Part shown: in pieces, positions 1-8,801 of the stretch
Layout: every line of letters starts with the position of its first letter
How positions within the stretch are numbered: the first letter of the stretch is position 1
Notes under the pieces: model-generated
The model's input: only the letters and a program-made list of their open reading frames with translations
Databases searched by the model: none
Told to the model about the DNA's origin: nothing
Made by a program: the position numbers and the translations under genes
Assembly (NCBI RefSeq): GCF_039539445.1
Contig: NZ_BAABDD010000002.1
Coordinates: forward strand, 1-64,000
Origin: Salinactinospora qingdaonensis
GTDB taxonomy: Bacteria; Actinomycetota; Actinomycetes; Streptosporangiales; Streptosporangiaceae
DNA: 64,000 nt
Direction of reading: 5' to 3'

Positions 1-114
1 TGGTGATAGCGGTGGGGAAACACCCGGTCCCGTTTCGAACCCGGTCGTTAAGCCCACCAGCGCCGATGGTACTGCCTCCATGGTGCGGGGTGGGAGAGTA
101 GGACACCGCCGCAC
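1..114 (+). rRNA. rrf: 5S ribosomal RNA, 5' end cut by window
   Basis: The sequence carries the conserved 5S core: the loop with AAGCCCACCAGCGCCGATGG near 50-69 and the 3' end GGGAGAGTAGGACACCGCC. The 3' end should pair with about 7 bases that lie before the window start. The complete molecule is about 120 nt, so nearly all of it is present. The 23S and 16S genes would lie to the left, outside the window. Confidence 0.93.
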
Positions 115-128
115 ACAATCCCCAACAG

Positions 129-203
129 TGGGGGGCGGCTGAGCAGCGGTCCCGTCCCGAGAGGTTTTCCTTCCCCGGGGCCGGACCCCCTCAGCCGCCC
201 CCA
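129..203 (+). terminator. rRNA operon terminator hairpin
   Basis: A long inverted repeat follows the 5S gene. The arm at 129-144 (GTGGGGGGCGGCTGAG) matches the reverse complement of 189-203 (ending CTCAGCCGCCCCCAC) apart from one extra G. The loop region contains further short pairing (GGTCC with GGACC). A short T-containing tract (ACTTTCAT) follows. Position and strength fit the terminator of the rRNA operon. Confidence 0.8.
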
Positions 204-417
204 CTTTCATGCGCAGCCCCAACAAGTATCAGAGCGGCGAGTTGCCGCTCCTTTTTGTCTCTATGGTCATTACTTTCCGTATTTATCTTTCACTTTAGGT
301 GAGCCTTTCAGGGTACAGGGCCGAGGCTGTTTCCATATGCCGTAGAGTGAAGATGATCTGAGAATCTCATGCGCTGCTTGGTGTGAGTGGCGCATTTTTC
401 ATGTATACGGACGGAAA

Positions 418-1710
418 ATGACTGACGACAGCCGGCCGGAGGACCGTAACGGTTCCGGCTCCCGCGACCACCGAGGCCCACGATCGGGAGGACGAGGAGC
501 CCAGGGCGGAAACCGCTCCGGCTCCGGCTCCCGCGATGGCGCGCGCGGTAACTATCGCGAAGGTTCCGGCCGGAGAGGCCGCAAAGACGATTCCCGCTCC
601 CAGGGGCAAGGTCGACGCTCCGACGCTGAGGGCGGTCGCTCCGGTCGACGAGAAGGAGCAGGACAGGGCGACAAGCGTTTCACCTCCGACCGCCGTGGTG
701 ATTCCCGCGGCCGTCGAGACGACAGTGAAGGCCGCGAACGCAAGGGGAAGGCGCAAGGCCGCGATGAACGCCCCTTCCGTAGCGGTGGCCGTGGTAGCGA
801 GACACGTTCAGGCAAGTTCGGTTCCTCGCGCGATTCGCAAGGTAAGCAAGGCAGCCGCCAGCAGAGCACCCAGCGGCAGGGCAGCCAAGAGCAGTCTCAG
901 CAGCACAAGAAGACCGATCGCGACCAAGCGCCAGAACTACCACAGGGCGCTGAATACTATCGCCTGGACCGCCCTATCCGCGAAGAGCTATTGACGATGC
1001 CCAAGACTCTCGCGCAGGTTGTAGGCGGCCATCTGGTCGCTGTGGGGTGGCTCCTCGACGAAGACCCCGAACGTGCCTACCAGCATGCCGTCTACGCACG
1101 CCGTAAAGCCTCACGTGTGGGAGCCGTACGGGAAGCCTCGGGCGTCGCGGCCTACCATCTGGGCAAGTGGCAAGAAGCGCTCTCGGATCTGCGCGCCGCC
1201 CGTCGGATGAGTGGTCGCAACACTTACCTTCCCCTTATGGCTGACTGCGAGCGTGGTCTTGGTCGGCCGGAGCGTGCGCTGGAGTTGGCCCACAGCCCTG
1301 ATGCTGCCGACCTCCCGACCGCCGAGCAGATCGAACTGCGCATCGTGGCTTCGGGGGCTCGCCGCGATCTAGGCGAGTACGAGGCGGCCCTCGTCGAGTT
1401 GCAGGGGCCAGAGCTCAAGGAGCGGCGAGCTAAGCCGTGGGTGGCGCGGCTGTTTTACGCCTACGCCGACGCGCTGCTCCTGCTTGGTCGAGAGGATGAG
1501 GCCCGCGACTATTTCGCTCACGCTTCGGCGGTAGACCAAGAAGGGGTCACCGACGCCGACGAGCGCGTGGCCGAGCTGGAAGGTCTGGAGATCGTTGACG
1601 TAGATGACGATGTCGTCTGGACCGACGCCGAGGACACCGAGGCAGGCGAAGAGGAGAGCGGCGGCCCTGCCGCCGGTGCTTCGCCTAAAGACACCTCCAC
1701 GACGGACTAG
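418..1710 (+). CDS. Arg/Gly-rich TPR-containing protein of unknown function
   Basis: A 430-residue protein. Residues about 1-170 are low complexity (Arg, Gly, Ser, Asp, Gln), resembling RGG-type RNA-binding tails. Residues about 172-365 form an alpha-helical Ala/Leu/Glu-rich region with TPR-like periodicity (for example AYHLGKWQEALSDLRAARR). The C-terminus is very acidic. The ATG at 418 follows GGACGGAAA. In actinobacteria a similar protein usually stands next to the HAD-IIA/tlyA/nadK/recN cluster, which fits the genes to the right. A nucleic-acid or ribosome-linked role is only a guess from the charged tail and the nearby rRNA operon. No catalytic motif is seen. Confidence 0.8.
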   Translation: MTDDSRPEDRNGSGSRDHRGPRSGGRGAQGGNRSGSGSRDGARGNYREGSGRRGRKDDSRSQGQGRRSDAEGGRSGRREGAGQGDKRFTSDRRGDSRGRRDDSEGRERKGKAQGRDERPFRSGGRGSETRSGKFGSSRDSQGKQGSRQQSTQRQGSQEQSQQHKKTDRDQAPELPQGAEYYRLDRPIREELLTMPKTLAQVVGGHLVAVGWLLDEDPERAYQHAVYARRKASRVGAVREASGVAAYHLGKWQEALSDLRAARRMSGRNTYLPLMADCERGLGRPERALELAHSPDAADLPTAEQIELRIVASGARRDLGEYEAALVELQGPELKERRAKPWVARLFYAYADALLLLGREDEARDYFAHASAVDQEGVTDADERVAELEGLEIVDVDDDVVWTDAEDTEAGEEESGGPAAGASPKDTSTTD

Positions 1711-1876
1711 ACGGACTAACCTGTAGCGCTGCAAGACGCGACAGGTTCGTTGTTCGAGCCACGACACGCTCGCCTTGGTCAGTTTCGCCTGTCCCATCGC
1801 CGGTCATCGACCCCTGGCCCTGAGGCGATAATCTGCCGCCGCCTCCCCCTCACCCCCGTTTTCAGGAGTGACCTTG

Positions 1877-2317
1877 ATGCCCGCGTCCTCTCCGGAGTCC
1901 CGGCTCAACGGCGCGACTGTGCGCCTAGGGGGGCTTCCCGCGAGGCATGACTCCGTTGTCGTGTTGCTGTTCCGGGACGAGCAGCCCGTTCTCGTCCGCC
2001 ACCGCGACCGCGCATGGGAGTTTCCGGGTGGTCACGTCGAGCCGGGCGAGAGCATCGTCGACACCGCGCGCCGCGAAGCCCGGGAGGAGGCGGGGGCTGA
2101 ATTGGCAGAGGAGGTCCACGTCGACGGCTATTACGTGCTCTCCAACGGCCATACAACCGTCATCACTCACGCTCAGGTTCGCTCGCTGGCACCGTTGACG
2201 GGTGAATTCGAGACCGTCGAGGTGCGCGCCTTCAACGTGCTTCCCACGGCGCTTTCCTGGGATGACGACATCTATGCCCATATACTCGCCCGCCTTGGCC
2301 TACCGGGAACGCCCTGA
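1877..2317 (+). CDS. Nudix hydrolase
   Basis: A 146-residue Nudix-fold protein that probably hydrolyses a nucleoside-diphosphate derivative; the substrate is not predictable. The full Nudix box GX5EX7REXXEEXG runs from Gly52 to about Ala75 (GHVEPGES, then RREAREEAGA), supplying the metal-binding glutamates. I chose the ATG at 1877 rather than the in-frame GTG at 1868, because AGGAG (1864-1868) is then 8 nt upstream and would otherwise overlap the start codon. It converges with the MBL-fold gene to the right, with 120 bp between the stops. The length is typical for a single-domain Nudix protein. Confidence 0.9.
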   Translation: MPASSPESRLNGATVRLGGLPARHDSVVVLLFRDEQPVLVRHRDRAWEFPGGHVEPGESIVDTARREAREEAGAELAEEVHVDGYYVLSNGHTTVITHAQVRSLAPLTGEFETVEVRAFNVLPTALSWDDDIYAHILARLGLPGTP

Positions 2318-2437
2318 CGGGAAACCGGTCGGCTTCCAAGGGCGCACACCGTTAGACGGCACTGTTCGGCGCGCGCCCGAGCGTCGATCCATCGGTACTT
2401 CCCCCGGCCCTCCCCTCCCGCTGTTCGTCGGGCGCGG

Positions 2438-3427
2438 TTATCCCTCGGCCGCGGCTGCGCGCTGTTCCTCCTTCACACGCTCCAACCAGTGTGTAATGCC
2501 GGAAACGTTGGTCTCCACGCCGCTGAGGTGGTCGAGGACCTGCTGGGACTCCTTGGGTGCGTCTTCGGGCATGGGTTGGTAGCGCGTCATCACCTGTTCA
2601 CGCACCATCGCGATGGCGTGGTCGAGATCGTCGCTGGTGCCGTGCGCCTCACGGACGGTTTCCACCCACGCATGCAGCTCCGCGACGCTTCGCTCTAACG
2701 TGGCTTCCACCTCGTCGACCGCCCCGAAATGGGAGAACATCAGCCGTTGCGGCCCTATATCGGTGAACAGCCGCAGCGACTCCAAAGCGGTCGCCAAGTC
2801 GAAGTCCGGGGGAGGGGTTGCCGGTCGGATGTCGGCGGTGTAGGGGTTGTAAACGCCTGCGGCGTCTCCGACGTAGAGATCCCCTGTGTCCGAGTCGACG
2901 AGACTGACGTGGTGCTTGGCGTGACCAGGGGAGTAGTGGGCAGTGAGCCGGCGTCCGGCCCCCAGGTTGATCTCGTCGTCGGTGGTGATGGCGCGAATCC
3001 GAGTGGCCTCCGTGGGGCGCATCTCGCCGAAGAGCGTGTCGAGGTGGTCGCCCCACACCATCCGCGCGCTGCGCATCAGGCGGGAAGGGTCAGCGAGGTG
3101 GCGCGCGCCGCGTTCGTGCACCACGAGTTCGGCGTTGGGAAACATCGAAGCGATGTCACCGATCCCACCTGCATGGTCAAGGTGAATGTGCGTGACGACA
3201 ACGGTGGCGAGGTCGCTCCCCCCGATGCCGAGGGTGGCAAGGGCGTCACGCAGCACCGGAGCCGAACCGGCGGTTCCGGTCTCGATCACGCAAGGGCGTT
3301 CGGTCCGAATCAGATAGCTCGACGTGATGGTCTCGTACCCGGCCATTTTGGTGTCGATGGCGAAAATCTCGTCGCCAAGGGGCCTGATGGTGTCGGGCAG
3401 CTTGGTCACGTCCACTGCGTCGTCCAC
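2438..3427 (-). CDS. MBL-fold metallo-hydrolase
   Basis: A 329-residue metallo-beta-lactamase-fold hydrolase. The metal site is visible as H80-x-H82-x-D84-H85 (VVTHIHLDHAGG), with later ligands in SPGHAKHH and DLYVGDAAG. This arrangement suits a glyoxalase II-like or related thioester/phosphodiester hydrolase; the substrate is unknown. The GTG start at 3427 has AAGGAG 8 nt upstream. It is divergent from the SSB-like gene across about 290 bp in which I recognise no regulatory motif. The C-terminal third is helical and ends in a charged tail. Confidence 0.88.
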   Translation of the reverse strand: MDDAVDVTKLPDTIRPLGDEIFAIDTKMAGYETITSSYLIRTERPCVIETGTAGSAPVLRDALATLGIGGSDLATVVVTHIHLDHAGGIGDIASMFPNAELVVHERGARHLADPSRLMRSARMVWGDHLDTLFGEMRPTEATRIRAITTDDEINLGAGRRLTAHYSPGHAKHHVSLVDSDTGDLYVGDAAGVYNPYTADIRPATPPPDFDLATALESLRLFTDIGPQRLMFSHFGAVDEVEATLERSVAELHAWVETVREAHGTSDDLDHAIAMVREQVMTRYQPMPEDAPKESQQVLDHLSGVETNVSGITHWLERVKEEQRAAAAEG

Positions 3428-3717
3428 GTTCCCGTCTCCTTACGCCAGCCGCAGCCGGCTGGGTTCGATGCGCTTCCTCTAGTCCCACATTCACCGGCAC
3501 AGGGTGAAACGTGTGCTAAGGGGTACTGATGCCTGACGTGCGCCCAAGTATGCAGCCGCCACTCGTTTTCACGACTGTGAGCTGCACAAATGCGAGTTAT
3601 CCACAGGCTTGAGATCGCTCTTTCGGCGAGTGTGGCGCCAGGGAGATCCTGGAGGTGAGCCCAGCACGCGGGGAAGCACCACCGGGCGCGTCCCCGCCCA
3701 CATACGGGAGGAGCAGC

Positions 3718-4242
3718 ATGCATCAGTCGCCAACCAGTCCTACACCCCTCCGCCACCCCCACGCTTCTGCTCGCCGGTCGGAGGAATCCGCCACCCCCAC
3801 CACGCTTGCCGGTCGAAGGGGGCGCACCCCACGCTCCCAATCCTGTCGAGGACACCGTAACGAGGTGCTCTTGGCCGGTCGCGTGACCGCCGAGCCTGCG
3901 GTGCGCGAACTGCCCAGTGGTGATCATCTAGTGATCTGGCGAATCTCGGTGACCCGACCGATCGCCGAGCAGCGTCCCAAACAACCGGCCGACACCATCA
4001 CCTGTGTCAGCTTCGATCCCTCGATGCAGCAGGCCGCCCGCGATTGGCGTATCGGCGATGTCATCGAGGTCACGGGAGCGCTACGGCGCCGATTCTGGCG
4101 CTCCTCGCACGGTTCCTCCAGTGTCTTCGAGGTCGAGGCCAAGACCGCCACCCGGATCAATCTCGCCGCGGAAGCCGAAACGGCCTCCGACGCTCCTACA
4201 GCCGCACAGTCCGAGGCGTCAGGGGGTCACCAGCCAAGCTGA
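3718..4242 (+). CDS. Single-stranded DNA-binding (OB-fold) protein, SSB paralogue
   Basis: A 174-residue protein with an SSB-like OB fold at about residues 47-142: NEVLLAGRVTAEPAVRELPSG, then WRISVTRP, then ITCVSFD, then GDVIEVTGALRRRFWR. It lacks the Gly-rich linker and acidic DDDIPF-type tip of the replicative SSB, so it is probably an accessory, SsbB-like protein. I chose the ATG at 3718 because GGGAGGAG (3706-3713) precedes it; the in-frame GTG at 3655 has its purine run directly abutting it. The first ~45 residues are Pro/Ser/Arg-rich. Its last 16 bp overlap the 3' end of the convergent HAD gene. Confidence 0.85.
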   Translation: MHQSPTSPTPLRHPHASARRSEESATPTTLAGRRGRTPRSQSCRGHRNEVLLAGRVTAEPAVRELPSGDHLVIWRISVTRPIAEQRPKQPADTITCVSFDPSMQQAARDWRIGDVIEVTGALRRRFWRSSHGSSSVFEVEAKTATRINLAAEAETASDAPTAAQSEASGGHQPS

Positions 4243-5375
4243 GCCACTGCTGCCTGAGCGGTCACCGTATCGACGTTCTCGGGGCCGCTCCAGGCGGCAG
4301 CGCACAGCGCCCGCAACCCGTCCAGTCGCGGGCCGTCCCCGCTGAGTTCCAGGTGGCCCCCACGTGTGGTCGCGACCCAGCCACCGCAGCGCGCGCCCTC
4401 CCCAGAAACCTCGACGGCGGGATGGCGCGCGGTCAATCCACTCAAATCGAACGCCAGATAGGAAGGACGGTGCTGTGGTTCAGCCGCGACCAGTTCCGCG
4501 GGGGTCGTCACGCCCGACAGGACTAGCATGCTCGCGACACCGCGTGTGGTGGCGCTCTCGATATCGGTATCGAGACGGTCGCCTACGACCAGCGGGCGCT
4601 CTGCTGCGGTACGCAGCACACCTTCTTCGTGTAGTGGCCGCTGTGGTTTGCCGGCCACGATCGGCTCAACACCGGTCGCGTGGGCGATCACTCGGGCGAA
4701 CGACCCGTTGCCGGGAAGCACGCCGCGTCCCAACGGCGCCGTCGCGTCGCCGTTGGTGGCCACGAACAGGGCCCCTTCCTCCACCGCCAGTGCGCCTTCA
4801 ACAATCAGGTCATAGCCCATGCGGGGTGAATGCCCCTGCACCACGGCCACGGGTTTCTCAGCAGCCACCGAGACCGGCCGCAGCCCGTGGACGCGCAGCG
4901 CTTGACGCAGTCCCGTGTCTCCCACCGCCAACACGTTCGCTCCGGTCGCGAAGCGTTCGGCCACTAGGCGTGCCGCGGCCTGCGCCGAAGTCACGACATC
5001 CTGGACGCTCGCCGTCACCCCCATGCGCATCAGGTTCTCCGCGACCGCCGCCGGAGTACGTGAGGCGTTGTTGGTGACAAACGCCACCCGCATCCCGGCG
5101 ATGCGCGCTTTGTCGATCGCCTCGGGCGCGGCAGGCACCGGGGCCGTGCCCACATAGACGACGCCGTCGAGGTCGAGGAGGGCCGCATCGTACATCGTGT
5201 CCAGCGGTTGCTCGGAGGAGCGCAGTGGCATCGGCATCATCGTCATCGGGGCGCGTGGCTGCCTCTCTGTGGTGTCGGTTCCGGCGTCGGTGCCGCAGCG
5301 AATATCAAGATCGGTCCAACGGCCAACCGAGCCGGTACCTGCCGTGTTTCCGGTGGTTGTGGTGTCACTGCTCAC
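4227..5375 (-). CDS. HAD-IIA family phosphatase (NagD-like)
   Basis: A 382-residue haloacid dehalogenase-superfamily hydrolase of subfamily IIA. Motif I is LLDLDGVVYVG (nucleophile Asp68, acid Asp70), motif II is in FVTNNASRT, the motif III lysine is in VAGKPQRPLH, and motif IV is in LVVGDRLDTDIESA. It probably dephosphorylates a small metabolite such as a sugar phosphate or 4-nitrophenyl phosphate analogue. The ATG at 5375 overlaps the upstream stop as ATGA, indicating translational coupling to the DUF1015 gene. The first 60 residues are unconserved-looking, so Met61 is an alternative start. An extra ~70-residue C-terminal segment follows the HAD core. Confidence 0.92.
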   Translation of the reverse strand: MSSDTTTTGNTAGTGSVGRWTDLDIRCGTDAGTDTTERQPRAPMTMMPMPLRSSEQPLDTMYDAALLDLDGVVYVGTAPVPAAPEAIDKARIAGMRVAFVTNNASRTPAAVAENLMRMGVTASVQDVVTSAQAAARLVAERFATGANVLAVGDTGLRQALRVHGLRPVSVAAEKPVAVVQGHSPRMGYDLIVEGALAVEEGALFVATNGDATAPLGRGVLPGNGSFARVIAHATGVEPIVAGKPQRPLHEEGVLRTAAERPLVVGDRLDTDIESATTRGVASMLVLSGVTTPAELVAAEPQHRPSYLAFDLSGLTARHPAVEVSGEGARCGGWVATTRGGHLELSGDGPRLDGLRALCAAAWSGPENVDTVTAQAAVAQLGW

Positions 5376-6709
5376 TCCGTCGTCTCATCGATGGTGCGCA
5401 TCACCAAGCCGGTCCGTGGCTTGGGGCCGAAGGAGGTTGATTTCCGGGGGGTCAGTTCGCCGCGACCGGCCAGCGTGTAGATGTCTGCCACCCGCATCGG
5501 CGGCACGATCACCGCGCAATCACGATCCTGCCGGGCAGCGGCCAACGCCGCAGCAGGATCGTCGTGCACAAAACGTGGTGGCGCTTCAGTAGCGCCCCAC
5601 AACGGAAGGAGGAGATGCTCCAGGACGGCAGTGGGCAGCTCGCGCCACAGCGGTGAGTGGCCTGGCATGGCTTGGGCGATGCCGGAAGCGGAGAAACCGT
5701 GTAGCAGATAAAAGCGGTGCGATCCGGCGAGTAGCAGCGCCGGCCCGGTCGCCGCGGCGGCGTGCAGCGTCTCCACCGCCGCGCTGAGCCGGCCACTGGC
5801 CAGTTCTGCGACCTCGGCTACCGTACGGGCCGCATCAGCGGCGCTCGCCGGTGTCAGGTTAGAGATCACGCGGTGGATCGTTCCCAGCGTGGGCGGGTAC
5901 GCCTCGGAGTCGACCAGCAGCGCCAGCCCATACCCCCACGGGCCTGCGCCAGCACCGCCACGAAGACGCTGGTAGGCCGCGTAGCGGTGGTGTCCATCGG
6001 CGAGCAGCGCGCTGCGTCCGGCCAGGTCAGTGTTGATCGCGGCTACAGTTGCGGCGTCGTCGACGGCCCACAGTCGGTGAGTCCTCCCGTCGTCGGTCAC
6101 AGTGTCGACCAGGGGTGTGCCATCCGAGGAGGCAATGGTCTCGGCGACACGCGAGGCTGCGCCGCGCTCGGCGCCGTGGCCCCCTTGGTACAGCAGCAGA
6201 ATCGGCTCCAGGTTGGCTCGGGTGGCCCGCATCAGCCGGGTGCGGTCGACCACCGGCCCCTCCATAACCTCCTCGTGGGGACGCACGGTCGTGCTGCCGG
6301 GCTCGGGCAACCGTAAGGCGCCCACCAGCCCCCGCTGCTGCGTACCGTCGCTGAGACGTTGCTCGTAGACGTACAGCGCCGGGACAGAGTCGCGTACCAG
6401 TACACCGGCGGCGATCCACGCCTGTAGCGTGCGCGCTGCGTTGCCGTAGCGGTCCGGGCCTGAGAGGCCGGGCGGGTATCCCGCCCACCCCTGACCCGCT
6501 GGCGGCACGGTGAGCCACACGGCGTTATGGGAAGCGGCGCGCATCAGGCGAGTGAGGCCGGCCGCGTCGATCACGCCGTAGGGCGGTGCCAAGGCCAGTG
6601 CCAGGTTGAGTAAGGGAGAGTCGAGGAGGGCGCGCGCGTCTCGAGTGGCGTAGCGCAGGCCACGAAACGGTGCCAGCTCCAGCACCTCGCCTGAGTTGTC
6701 AGCGCCCAC
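5372..6709 (-). CDS. DUF1015 family protein
   Basis: A 445-residue protein matching DUF1015 by its opening (LELAPFRGLRYA) and the internal ADGHHRYAAYQRLR segment, which is the family's most recognisable motif. The biochemical function is unknown. The GTG start at 6709 lacks a strong ribosome binding site. It is followed by the HAD-IIA gene with a 4-bp ATGA overlap, and the SCP2-like gene lies 60 bp upstream on the same strand, so the three form one leftward transcription unit that is commonly seen in actinomycetes. Confidence 0.85.
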   Translation of the reverse strand: MGADNSGEVLELAPFRGLRYATRDARALLDSPLLNLALALAPPYGVIDAAGLTRLMRAASHNAVWLTVPPAGQGWAGYPPGLSGPDRYGNAARTLQAWIAAGVLVRDSVPALYVYEQRLSDGTQQRGLVGALRLPEPGSTTVRPHEEVMEGPVVDRTRLMRATRANLEPILLLYQGGHGAERGAASRVAETIASSDGTPLVDTVTDDGRTHRLWAVDDAATVAAINTDLAGRSALLADGHHRYAAYQRLRGGAGAGPWGYGLALLVDSEAYPPTLGTIHRVISNLTPASAADAARTVAEVAELASGRLSAAVETLHAAAATGPALLLAGSHRFYLLHGFSASGIAQAMPGHSPLWRELPTAVLEHLLLPLWGATEAPPRFVHDDPAAALAAARQDRDCAVIVPPMRVADIYTLAGRGELTPRKSTSFGPKPRTGLVMRTIDETTE

Positions 6710-6769
6710 GCTCGCACGATACCGCTGCCTGGGCCACGAGACGCTGAGATGGTCGGCTTCCGGCGGCGT

Positions 6770-7132
6770 TCACAGCAGCTTACGCAGCCGCATCATGTCG
6801 CTGAAGCTGGCATCGAGCCGCACCCGTCTAGACATCAGCGCCCGGCCAAAGTCCAACTGGTCTGCGGCGAGGGCGACCAGGTCGTCACTGGAGGCGGTGA
6901 TGCGCACCTGGGCGCGTTCGCCGGCTGCCGCTTCGGTCGAGTCGGTGACGTTGGTCAGGCCGTTCATCGTCAGGCGCATGCTGAACACGTGGTTGAGGTC
7001 GCGCACGGTCACGCTGACCGTGCGCTCCACAAGGTGTTTGCGCCGGCTCGCCTCGTCGACCTCCATGATGCGATCGGAGACTTTGTCGATCGCCGCGCGG
7101 CATTGCTCAACGGTGGCCATAGCCACCATCAT
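6770..7132 (-). CDS. SCP2 sterol-binding-domain-like small protein
   Basis: A 120-residue protein. The pattern of an N-terminal helix (ATVEQCRAAIDKVSDRI), a beta-rich middle (RTVSVTVRDLNHVFSMRLTM) and a hydrophobic C-terminal helix ending MMRLRKLL fits the SCP2/alkylsulfatase C-terminal fold, which binds lipid-like ligands. No ligand can be assigned. Several in-frame starts exist (ATG 7132, ATG 7129, ATG 7120) and none has a convincing ribosome binding site, so the N-terminus is uncertain by about 4 residues. It is the first gene of the leftward set with the DUF1015 and HAD-IIA genes. Confidence 0.75.
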   Translation of the reverse strand: MMVAMATVEQCRAAIDKVSDRIMEVDEASRRKHLVERTVSVTVRDLNHVFSMRLTMNGLTNVTDSTEAAAGERAQVRITASSDDLVALAADQLDFGRALMSRRVRLDASFSDMMRLRKLL

Positions 7133-7290
7133 GCCCTAGCCGCGTGTCCTCCCGACCACGCCGATGAGATCCAGCCGCGTCGCGTGCGTGAAACTTTGCC
7201 CGACACCGCGGCGCGACGTCGCCGACGTATGCCACTGCCCTGAAGGACCCCATATCCGACGATCCGGCAGCGGCGCCGGCCACCGTCCCG

Positions 7291-7346
7291 GTCCCACCAG
7301 CCCCACCGCACGGCCCCAAGCTGCCGTGCGGTGGGGCTGGTGGGAC
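7291..7346. repeat. Perfect 24-bp stem inverted repeat in a divergent intergenic region
   Basis: The arms 7291-7314 and 7323-7346 are exact reverse complements (24 of 24), separated by 8 nt. The arm begins GTCCCACCAGCCCCACCGCA. It lies between the leftward SCP2-like gene and the rightward phasin-like gene, where neither gene ends, so an ordinary terminator role is not obvious. The remaining 7133-7474 sequence shows no other recognisable element. Confidence 0.9.
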
Positions 7347-7474
7347 TGCCGGGGAGGCGGTCAAACCCACCCCTGTGAACTGTGGACTTCTGCGACATCG
7401 GCGCCCCGATCGGGGTAGCGTTTCGCAGGAGAGCCTTCCCCGCAGCAATTCCAGATCACGAGGAGCGCAGTGCA

Positions 7475-8410
7475 ATGGTCGTCGACGCGGTACGCACCTA
7501 TCTCGATGCCGCCAGTGGCCTCACCGAGCTGACTCGCAGACGTGCCGTCGCGGCGGCGAAGGCCCTTCTGAAGGAAGGCGAGGAACGGTCGGGGAGCACA
7601 GCGGCCCGTGCCGGCGAAGCTGCCGGCACCACCTCCGACGCTGTTGAGAGCACCGGGCGCCAGTCCCGCGTGGGCCACAGCATCCAGTCGCTGGCCACCG
7701 AACTCATCGAAACCAACGAGGCCAACCGCGCCGCACTGACACACCTGGTCGAAAGCGAGGTCGACCGTGTGCTCTCCCGCCTCGACCTCGTTCGCCGCGA
7801 GGACTACGACCGGTTGGCGCGTCGCGTCACTGAGCTGGAGCGCAGACTTGCCGCCCAGCCCGCCACCCGTCGCCATGCCGCCGTCGCTACGGGCACGGTC
7901 CCTACCGGTACGCCCGCCGTGTCCGAGCCTGAGCCCGCCGCCCCCACCGTTGGCGCTGCCGCAGTCGCCCCGCCTCCGCAGGCCCCAGCCGAGCCTGAGC
8001 CCGCTCCCAAGAAACCCGCCGCAACGGGCCCTGAGGCCGGGCGCGACTCATCCGTTTCCGAGGACACAGGGGAAGAGTCCACCGCCTCCACCCCCGTGGC
8101 TGAGCCACCCGCTCCCGCAGCGCCTAGCGGGGAGACCGCCACCGCCGACCCACCTCACTCGACGGAGCAGCGGGAACAAGCCGCACCGGTCGAGGCTGAG
8201 AGCGCCGCCGCCGAACCGCAGTCGGAGACGTCCTCGGCCACGGCGCCGAAGTCCACCACGACCGCCGCCGCAAACAAGAACACGGCCTCGCGCTCAGGCA
8301 AACCCAAATCCAACGCCACCCGCTCCCGCTCCGGAAGCAAGGGCGGCAAGCGCAGTACCTCCTCCGGAGGCGGCAAAAGCAGCGGAACCGGGGCCAAGAA
8401 ACCCAACTGA
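7475..8410 (+). CDS. Phasin-like coiled-coil protein with Ala/Pro and basic tails
   Basis: A 311-residue protein. Residues 1-135 are helical (VRTYLDAASGLTELTRRRAV, then TELERRLAAQ) and resemble polyhydroxyalkanoate-granule-associated/phasin-like helices. Residues about 140-255 are Ala/Pro/Glu-rich, and the last ~50 are Lys/Arg/Ser/Gly-rich (KSTTTAAANKNTASRSGKPK), resembling the tails of nucleoid-binding proteins. I chose the ATG at 7475, with GAGGAG at 7460-7465, over an upstream in-frame start at 7382. A conserved neighbour of tlyA in actinomycetes. The function is unknown; DNA binding through the basic tail is an inference. Confidence 0.82.
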   Translation: MVVDAVRTYLDAASGLTELTRRRAVAAAKALLKEGEERSGSTAARAGEAAGTTSDAVESTGRQSRVGHSIQSLATELIETNEANRAALTHLVESEVDRVLSRLDLVRREDYDRLARRVTELERRLAAQPATRRHAAVATGTVPTGTPAVSEPEPAAPTVGAAAVAPPPQAPAEPEPAPKKPAATGPEAGRDSSVSEDTGEESTASTPVAEPPAPAAPSGETATADPPHSTEQREQAAPVEAESAAAEPQSETSSATAPKSTTTAAANKNTASRSGKPKSNATRSRSGSKGGKRSTSSGGGKSSGTGAKKPN

Positions 8411-8516
8411 CGCAGGGCCTGCGGGCCCCATCGCCCGCCGCGCTTCCCGCCACCGCGTTCGGAGAGCCGGCCGGGCCCCACGCATCACGACGCACGATGG
8501 ATAGACGGAGGATTTC

Positions 8517-8801
8517 GTGACCGGCCACGATGAGCCTCACCCCCTCACCGACCAAAAAACCGAGGCGCGTCCCGCGTCCACCCCGTCAGACGAAGCCGGC
8601 TTAGCCGAGCGCACCATCGCTGACGTGCGCGAGCGCCTCGCCTCGCTCGACCATCGGCCCGTCTCTGAACATGTCGCGGTCTTTGACGACATTCATCGCG
8701 AACTGTCGGATGTGCTCGACCGGCTCGACCGGGAACGCTCTGTTGCCCAGCAGGAGCACCACGAGCAACAGCCCCACCAGGGTTCTGAGGGCCAGAGATG
8801 A
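8517..8801 (+). CDS. Small hypothetical protein, phasin-gene neighbour
   Basis: A 94-residue, highly charged protein with one central helical stretch (TIADVRERLASLDHRPVSEH, then VAVFDDIHRELSDVLDRLD). The GTG start at 8517 is preceded by GGAGG (CGGAGGATTTC). It has no signal peptide, membrane segment or catalytic motif. Its place between the phasin-like gene and tlyA on the same strand suggests co-transcription. A small protein of this shape is common at this position in related actinomycetes. The function is unknown. Confidence 0.78.
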   Translation: MTGHDEPHPLTDQKTEARPASTPSDEAGLAERTIADVRERLASLDHRPVSEHVAVFDDIHRELSDVLDRLDRERSVAQQEHHEQQPHQGSEGQR

